A DNA stretch of 64,000 bases from Periconia sp. R9002 (lineage: Eukaryota; Ascomycota; Dothideomycetes; Pleosporales; Periconiaceae): contig JAMAHW010000012.1 in NCBI GenBank assembly GCA_023627715.1, positions 186,001 to 250,000 of the forward strand. Reading direction: 5' to 3'. Both the position numbers and the translations under genes were made by a program. Positions 57,908 to 64,000 of the stretch are shown here, one piece after another. The stretch's first letter is position 1; every line of letters starts with the position of its first letter. The notes below the pieces were generated by a model. It had not been told where the DNA came from. It did no database searches and saw only the letters and a program-made list of their open reading frames with translations.

Positions 57908-59780
57908 CCATCCCACAAACTAAGTTGACACTGTGTGACAGGTGTAGTATTGGGCGAGTGACGGATGGGTGACATCGAGTGATTGTTTCCAGCTTTCGGC
58001 TGCTATTAAACGCTGGCGTGTTATGCCGTGCTGTTTCGGCAATAGATGTCATGTACATTATAGAGAGTCATTTTTTTATACCGCGAGTAATCTATGTTTT
58101 GCGAAGATTAGATTCTTATTTTCCCTGGAGAGTGGTTCGGTTCAGTGAAGTATACCTGGGGACCTACGCAAGGTTCAATGCGTGGACAACAGCACTAGGC
58201 CCTTAACAGCTTAGTCTCTCAAGCATAGCCACTAGTACTGACTGTGAAGGAGAGCATCTATGCCGCACTCGCCTCAGTGTTGATTGTAAGATCATTTTCA
58301 TGTCTGAAAAATGTTGCCTCAAAGCCAGCAGCTACTCCGAACCTTTCTCAATTTGGTAACAGCCTTATAATCATTCGCCTCTCGTTAAGACCATGGGGAG
58401 GAAGAAAACGCTGCTAGGAATGATTGCCGCACTCGGCTGACAGTCGCAAACCTGTCAAACCTAAATCCGTTTCTCAAACAATTCCTACCAATTATGATAC
58501 TGAGAAGACTCTTGTACATCTTTCAGCGTTGTAAGAGAGACGTCTTTGCATCTTATCAAGTAATAACATTGGATCACTCTGCATGACAGATGTGGTTAGG
58601 CTTGTAAATTAAGACGACGCATTTAATGTGTGCATGTTACTCATTAGATCGATATATGGCCGCAATCTACGGTAAGCAGGTAGTGGAGAAACAACGTTCA
58701 TACGAAAATGCAGGGAAATAGACTTATGTTGAGGAAATCAGGGTCAGAAAAATGCTTAATAAAAATCATTGCAATATTAATAATAACAGTATCTTACAAA
58801 CATAGAACCATATCGACAATATTGGAGAGGCCGCAGAGGCAGTGAGATAGTTTATAAGATCCTTTATCAACATGCTGTGACAGCATATAAGGAGAGTGTG
58901 TTTTTGGTAGCATGCAAATTCTAATACAAAGTTGTGGTGTTGAACTTTGATCAGTAGAAAACATATTTACCGAATAACACACTATGACATGTAGATGACG
59001 CTTGGGAGTATACATTTTTGCCTATACATGTAGCACTTTCTTTCAAGAAGTTTCAAAGAAAATTAAAGAATTAAGGTGACGGTCACATGTAGCGCAAAAA
59101 GTGAATATGCCAAACATCCTTTGAAGCATCAACGAGAAAGGCTACAGCCTTGGCTCGAGGCATTAACAGCGCGTATACCACCAATCACGGCCTGCCGCAT
59201 CTCTCGGAAATGTCCAGTGTCTAGTCTCCAAACAAGTCAAACATGCTGTTGCTCATGTCGGGCCGAAGTTCGGGGCAATGCGATGAGCACATGCTACCGA
59301 CAAATCTGCGCCACATGAGCGATCGTACGAACTTCGTTTCGCCTGAAGAGTCTTGGCCAGCTGCGACATTCGTTCGTACGAGGCTGTTCTAGTACAACGT
59401 GGCGGATAATGAAGTTGAGTTATTCCGTTGAGGTAACGCCTCAAACGTGGTGCTGTTGCTTTGAGCCTCAGGTTCCGTTTCTGCAATGCGCACGTGATAC
59501 TTGGGTTAATGGATCAATCTGGAAGGCTAACATGGATAAATATTGATACTTTCTGGAGAGCCAAAGGAATTGGTATAAAAGCCTGCTCAAGGACCATGCC
59601 AAAGTTTAACAGCACACTTCGACATTATCTTCTACAATCAGTTTAACATTGACAATCTTGAAGCAAGTCTTCAATTCTCTTCTAAATCTTCAACTTTGTT
59701 TTCTTCGGCTCCATTTCTAAATTACCTTTTCATCAGCCTTATTAATCACCTTTAAACTACCACTATCATAAACCACCAGA
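57908..59780. other. 1.9-kb gene-free stretch upstream of the repeat-peptide gene
   Basis: A/T-rich and mostly closed in all frames. The last 200 bp holds a TATA box (listed separately) and a C/T-rich leader (CTTCAATTCTCTTCTAAATC). A 16-codon upstream frame at 59596-59646 starts at or just before where transcription would be expected, so it may or may not be in the mRNA. Confidence 0.5.
59574..59580 (+). promoter_or_regulatory. TATA box of the repeat-peptide precursor gene
   Basis: A consensus TATAAAA lies 201 bp before the ATG at 59781, followed by a pyrimidine-rich leader. Clear TATA boxes in fungi often mark strongly regulated or highly expressed genes. Confidence 0.55.
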
Positions 59781-60395
59781 ATGCACTTTTCTCACTCCAC
59801 CATTGTCGCGGTTGCGGCTCTGCTCAGCGTTGCTGAGTGCCTTCCTCATGTCGATCGCAGGCAGCTTACTCTGACTTTCGACAACGGCGTGATTCCGCCA
59901 CAGCAAACTGCGCCACCTCGTCAGTTTGGTAAGAGACAGGATAACGGGATTGACGCTGCGGGAGGAGGAAAGGGACGCAAGAGGCCTGGTCCTGTCATTG
60001 AAATCAACCCTCCGACCTTGCAAGTACCTGGCTTTCCAGCGCCAGCACCAGCACCAGCACCTCCGGCACAGACTGCCTCTGCAAATAAGCGTAGACAAGA
60101 TGCTGAAATCGATGCCGCTGGAAGAAGGAAGAACAGGCCCGGTCCTACGATTGAAATCAACCCTCCGACATTGCCATTGCCTGGCTTTCCAGCACCAGCA
60201 CCGGCACCCCCGGTACAATCTGCCTCTGCGAATAAGCGTAGACAGGATTTGGGAATTGATGCTGCAGGAGGGAGAAGGAAGGGTAGGCCCGGTCCTACCA
60301 TTGAAATTAACCCTCCCGCGATTCCACTTCCATTCGCTCCAGCCCCAGCCCCGGCGCCTCCGTCTGGGACTGCCCCGGCTGCGGGAGGGGCTTAG
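59781..60395 (+). CDS. Secreted Kex2-type repeat precursor (candidate processed-peptide precursor)
   Basis: A single exon of 204 aa. A signal peptide (STIVAVAALLSVAEC, residues 1-20) is followed by a short leader and three tandem units starting at dibasic sites: Lys51-Arg52, Lys103-Arg-Arg and Lys152-Arg-Arg. Each unit reads K-R-(R)-Q-D-x-x-I-D-A-A-G, a second basic cluster (GRKRPGP, GRRKNRPGP or GRRKGRPGP), then the near-invariant EINPP segment and a Pro/Ala-rich stretch (PAPAPAPP). Kex2 in the late Golgi cuts after KR/RR, so the protein should be cut into similar proline-rich peptides. There is no Cys after the signal region and no Tyr at all, unlike known ustiloxin/phomopsin-type cores, and it is unlike the alpha-factor pheromone (no Trp-Cys pattern). 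No UstYa-type oxidase gene is nearby. Function is unknown. Confidence 0.85.
   Translation: MHFSHSTIVAVAALLSVAECLPHVDRRQLTLTFDNGVIPPQQTAPPRQFGKRQDNGIDAAGGGKGRKRPGPVIEINPPTLQVPGFPAPAPAPAPPAQTASANKRRQDAEIDAAGRRKNRPGPTIEINPPTLPLPGFPAPAPAPPVQSASANKRRQDLGIDAAGGRRKGRPGPTIEINPPAIPLPFAPAPAPAPPSGTAPAAGGA
59931..60392 (+). repeat. Three tandem in-frame coding repeats
   Basis: The units begin at 59931, 60087 and 60234 (52, 49 and 53 codons) within the repeat-peptide precursor. Basic cleavage sites and the GPxIEINPP core are conserved; length varies at the second basic cluster and the Pro-Ala tract. Confidence 0.9.
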
Positions 60396-61409
60396 AGCTG
60401 CTAGTTGGAGCGGAGAGTTGTGTTGGTATCATATTAATGACATCAATCCATCGAGACAGTGTGGATAGGAATACACTACAATGGCGGCATTTTCTATTCA
60501 ACGGTTTCAATGAGTATAATGTAGTCAGACATGTAGTTGCATCTAGAGTATCAATTTAAGCTGTCTCGCAATTCATGATTAGTGTGTGAAGAATTATATG
60601 GTGGGACAGTCGTCACGATAGACTCACTTGAAACGCAATCCATTGAGCATTCATGGACACATATCCGATCCGTTTTTTGAAATAAGGAGAATACAAGATC
60701 GAAGGAACAAAGGATTTGATTCCTGCGCAACAAGCACCAGTGTGCCACTGTCGCATTGTCGCTAATTACCTACAGGCGTTTTCACATGTTGGGCAATTTC
60801 TCTAGTAACAGGTCTCGATAAAAAAGTGAAGTTCAAAGTGAAGTTTGGTAGCTTCAACGAATGACTTCATTGCCAGGAGAAAGATGCCGAGAACCGAACT
60901 GTCATGACTCGTATCGGCGAAAAGACGTTTATGGGCGAGCAGCCAAACAAGGCCACCCCACAGTCTCGCAACATCGTTTTCTATGTCAAAACCAAAACAA
61001 GGCTGGCCAGAGACATGCACGGAAGACATTTATCTAAATTTAGTCACTGCGACTATTTGAAAATGTTCCTTGTGGCTAGTGCCCTGGGTCCAACCTTGGC
61101 CGTTACATTGTCACGTTAGTTTTGGTGGCTGGAAAGGGCTCACTCGGCTGGTGATCTCGGCGCACTATGACGTGGGCTACTGGATCGAGTTAATGTCTCC
61201 GTACCCAGACTATTTGCGATTTATTGATCGGCGCAATGCGGAAATGGTACTTTGAAATATAATAATCGTGAACGGCATACCTCTTCTTTTGTCTGTAGTC
61301 GATACACCAGTAAAGGTTTCTCTTGAATTTCTCCTCGCGCTCCAACTTCTTCACGTTACCGAACACCCTCAGCATTCTCTGAATTCAAGACCGAAAACCT
61401 CCCCTCGCA
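60396..61409. other. 1-kb intergenic stretch
   Basis: 3' flank of the repeat-peptide gene and promoter of the next secreted-protein gene. The last 60 bp is C/T/A-rich leader. No gene seen. Confidence 0.55.
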
Positions 61410-61952
61410 ATGGTTTCCTTTACGTCCCTCGCTCTTTTCGCAGCCTCCGCACTCGCCACTCCCGTGGCGCGCCAAATCGCCATCCCCGAGAACTGGAACT
61501 GGCAAGTCGAAAACTGGGAAGCTGGTTGCGCCCGACACGGCTGTTACTACAACTTCAATGTCACCGTACCGAGCGTCGAGGGCGAGATCCTAGGCGTCAA
61601 GGCGTATTGCAGTGGCAGCGAGCAGGGCTACGACAGCAGCTTCACTATTCCTTCCGTATACGAACCGTGTCGCATCCTCGAGGGGGTCAACAACGGTGTC
61701 GCGGCGAAGTTATCGCTCAGGGACAGCGAAGGAAATGGATTCCCGAAGCAGATTATCGTGAGCTTCGTGCTTGCTGGATACGAGGACCGGTGAATATGCC
61801 CAATTTTCTGTGATTTGTGAATAACGAATGCTAACGCAAATATTAGTCCTGCATACAATTTCTCGGGCAAGCATGAGGCGAAATACAACCAGTTTGTGTC
61901 GCCGCCACTCAACTTTAGTATCACTCCCACCGAGGTTTTCGGCGTTGCATAA
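61410..61952 (+). CDS. Small secreted protein, unrecognised family
   Basis: The exons are 61410-61789 and 61847-61952, giving 161 aa. A signal peptide (SLALFAASALATPVA) and a probable pro-site precede the mature protein, which opens NWNWQVENWEAGCARHGCYYNFNV. It has four Cys (GCARHGC, AYC, EPC) and ends NFSGKHEAKYNQFVSPPLNFSITPTEV. The pattern of a Trp-rich opening with C-x4-C, and a KYNQ...I.PT.V end, is shared by many uncharacterised ascomycete secreted proteins. The function is unknown; two disulfides and extracellular stability are expected. Confidence 0.8.
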
Positions 61953-62198
61953 ATGGGCTTGCATGGATGGTTATGACCTGGCATTAGCATTTGTACATAG
62001 TATTCGAAAGACAGAAAATTATAGCCAATAATGATAATTTTCGCAAGATATATTATCCTGTGATTAATTACCGCGCTGCCCGTCTCCCACTGTGCCACTA
62101 CAATTCTGATGTTTCACCGCCGCTGATCGTCCCGGCGACCGTACGGTTCTCGGAAACCAACCAAGTGCTGCGATTCTTCTGAATGACCCGAATGTCGT

Positions 62199-63981
62199 TC
62201 ACAACTTCTCAGCCTCAACTACGACACCATCTTCCGTGAACGCGACCTTCTTAACCGCCAGCGACTCCTTCACAGGATTCTTAGCGGCAAAAACAACGTC
62301 CAATTCCTCTAGAGTTCTCTTCTTCGTCTCCGGGAGCAAGAAGTAGAAAACGAGCCACTGAATCGCATCCCAGACAGTGAAAACGATGTATGTTCGCCAT
62401 CCGATCTTCTCGAGCGAAATAGGCCACGCAAATTGGTTTAGAAGACCTCCGACATTGACTGCTAGGGCGGAGAAGGCCATACCTTTGGCGCGCATCTCGA
62501 AGGAAAGGACTTCGACGGGGTAGAGAGCTTGGAGAGGCGTAATGCCAACCGAGAATACCATACCAAAAATAAATATCATAGCGACGGTAGCCTTGGCAGC
62601 TGCGGTATTTGTATCGTCGCTCTGTGGTTTGTTAGCGCTGATTGAGTTGATGAGGTGGAGCATAATTGCTTACTGCCGCGAACTGGGAAGACGCGATAGT
62701 CATGCCAACCCACACAACGGAGCAGGCTGCCATCGAGGAGAGCATCATTGGTCGTCGACCAATCTGAAATCAATTAGCAAAACTGATCGCATTTCCAAAG
62801 ATGGAGTAGCTCCTTACCCTTTCCACAAAAGCAGCACCAATCAAAGCGAAGGCGAATTGAAAGCATGCATAGGCTAGATTGATATCTGCTTGCTCGACGT
62901 CTTTCTTGTATCCGGAGGTTTTTAGGACGGCGGGCATAAAGTAGGTCAGTACACCATTGCCGGCCCACTGAGCAAAGATGGAGAAGACAACGTTGCAAGC
63001 AATCCTATACCTACTCGATGGCGTTCGGAAGAGCGCGCTATAATCCCACCAGCGCTTATCGGCTCCGTCGAGTTCCAGGAATTCTTCGTATTCGGAAAGC
63101 TGAAGTTTGACCCACGCGGACTCTGGATTGCCGTAACCGTGCCATTTCGTGAGGACGGAACGAGCTTCTTCAGTCTTTCCGTGCACGTAGAGCCACCGCG
63201 GAGACTCTGGAGCGAACCAAATGAAAAGAACGATCGATCCAGGGAAAACCATTTGGAGCCAGATAGGCAAAGCCCAGGAAACGTTTCCAGTTAGGTTGAG
63301 GGCGCCTCGGACGGCTCCACTGGCGAGAATAGATCCGACGAACCAAAATGTATTGCCTTTATTTTAGGTTAGTTTGTTCTCTAAAAAAGCTTCCATGGTG
63401 TATCAAACTGACAGTAAGCGGTGATGACAGATCTTAGAGCCGGATGAGCCGTCTCAACAACATAAATAGGACCTGCTGCCGATACGATGGTTACACCAAA
63501 ACCCAAAACGAAACGACCACCCTTGAGCTGGGGGTTACTGCCATTTGCCATGGTGAGCCCGTTTATTATTGTACCGATGCATATAAGGAGAGCTCCGGTC
63601 ATCATTCCAATGCGACGACCAAAGGAATCGATGATTGGACCAGCGAAGGGTAGAGCAACGACCGCACCGATCTGGTACATGGCGGATGTCATTGCTGCCC
63701 ACACACCGTCACTGGTTCCATGGAAGAAATCAAGGAACGTTGTATTGGCTGAACTCGAGGTTAGAAGACGCGATAGACAAAGATGGACCGAAGTTGTACA
63801 CACCCGTAAGGCCTCCAAACAAACTACCGTCGAAACCGTTCACGGTTTGGCAGAAAAATCCCAGGAGCAGACATCCGCACAAGGCAATTGTTGTAGGGTC
63901 GAATTTCCTCAAAGGTTCCATCCGCAGCGCCTCGTGAAAGGCCTCGCTACCTTTTAGCTGCTTCACCTCTACCACCTCGGT
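62199..63981 (-). CDS. MFS sugar transporter (lactose-permease-like), 5' end at or beyond the window edge
   Basis: The exons are 63981-63804, 63748-63413, 63356-62818, 62763-62674 and 62621-62199, giving 521 aa in the window. All junctions keep phase. I see the sugar-porter motifs GFDGSLFGGLTAN, IDSFGRRIGMMTGA, GGRFVLGFGVTIVSAAGPIYVVE, APESPRWLYVHGK, VERIGRRPMM and PETKKRTLEELDVVF, and about 12 membrane segments. Upstream of TEVVEVKQL an in-frame TAG lies next to a possible acceptor, so a short first exon with the ATG is probably to the right of position 64000. An internal Met at MEPLRKF is the alternative start. Family members carry disaccharides or hexoses with protons; the substrate is not readable. 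Confidence 0.87.
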
Positions 63982-64000
63982 CTATCTCAACATGATTAGT

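Noticed and set aside
59781..60395. Mating pheromone (alpha-factor) precursor
   Set aside because: The repeats lack the short Trp/Cys-containing core of ascomycete alpha-type pheromones and are far longer.

Overview
The window looks like nuclear DNA of a filamentous ascomycete (Pezizomycotina). The genes have short introns (about 47-128 bp) with GTANGT-type donors and CTRAY-type branch points. The gene families are typical of the group: a HET-domain protein, a PDR-type ABC transporter beside a Zn2Cys6 regulator, a highly reducing polyketide synthase (PKS), GH27 and GH127 glycosidases, Atg27 and small secreted proteins. I cannot assign a class. Exon borders were read by eye from splice signals and reading-frame continuity; no search was run.

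Left third (1-23 kb), mostly housekeeping. An emopamil-binding-protein-type sterol isomerase (minus) is divergent from a secreted GH27 alpha-galactosidase (plus). Then come a DEDDh-exonuclease-like protein, an amidase, an unrecognised acidic-N-terminus protein, a C2H2 zinc-finger protein, an F-box protein, a four-exon membrane protein of unknown function and ATG27.

Middle (24-47 kb), accessory in character. A medium-chain dehydrogenase/reductase and a secreted GH127 enzyme lie beside a decayed highly reducing PKS. The PKS has lost KS, AT and the front of DH, and carries stops and frameshifts. It sits head to head with the C-terminal half of a monocarboxylate-type MFS transporter that has lost its N-terminal half, which looks like one deletion across a divergent gene pair. 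Further right are a small secreted protein, a HET-domain gene, a proline-rich GPI-type protein, and a secreted multidomain protein whose frame is broken at an A10 run, followed by a 15-bp minisatellite.

Right part (47-64 kb). An 11-exon PDR transporter, including one probable GC-AG intron, is divergent from a Zn2Cys6 regulator whose zinc-cluster exon looks damaged. Next is a class-C beta-lactamase-like serine hydrolase. After a 1.9-kb gap comes the most interesting gene: a secreted protein of three tandem units separated by Kex2-type dibasic sites, resembling a precursor of processed secreted peptides. A small secreted protein and a sugar transporter running to or off the right edge close the window.
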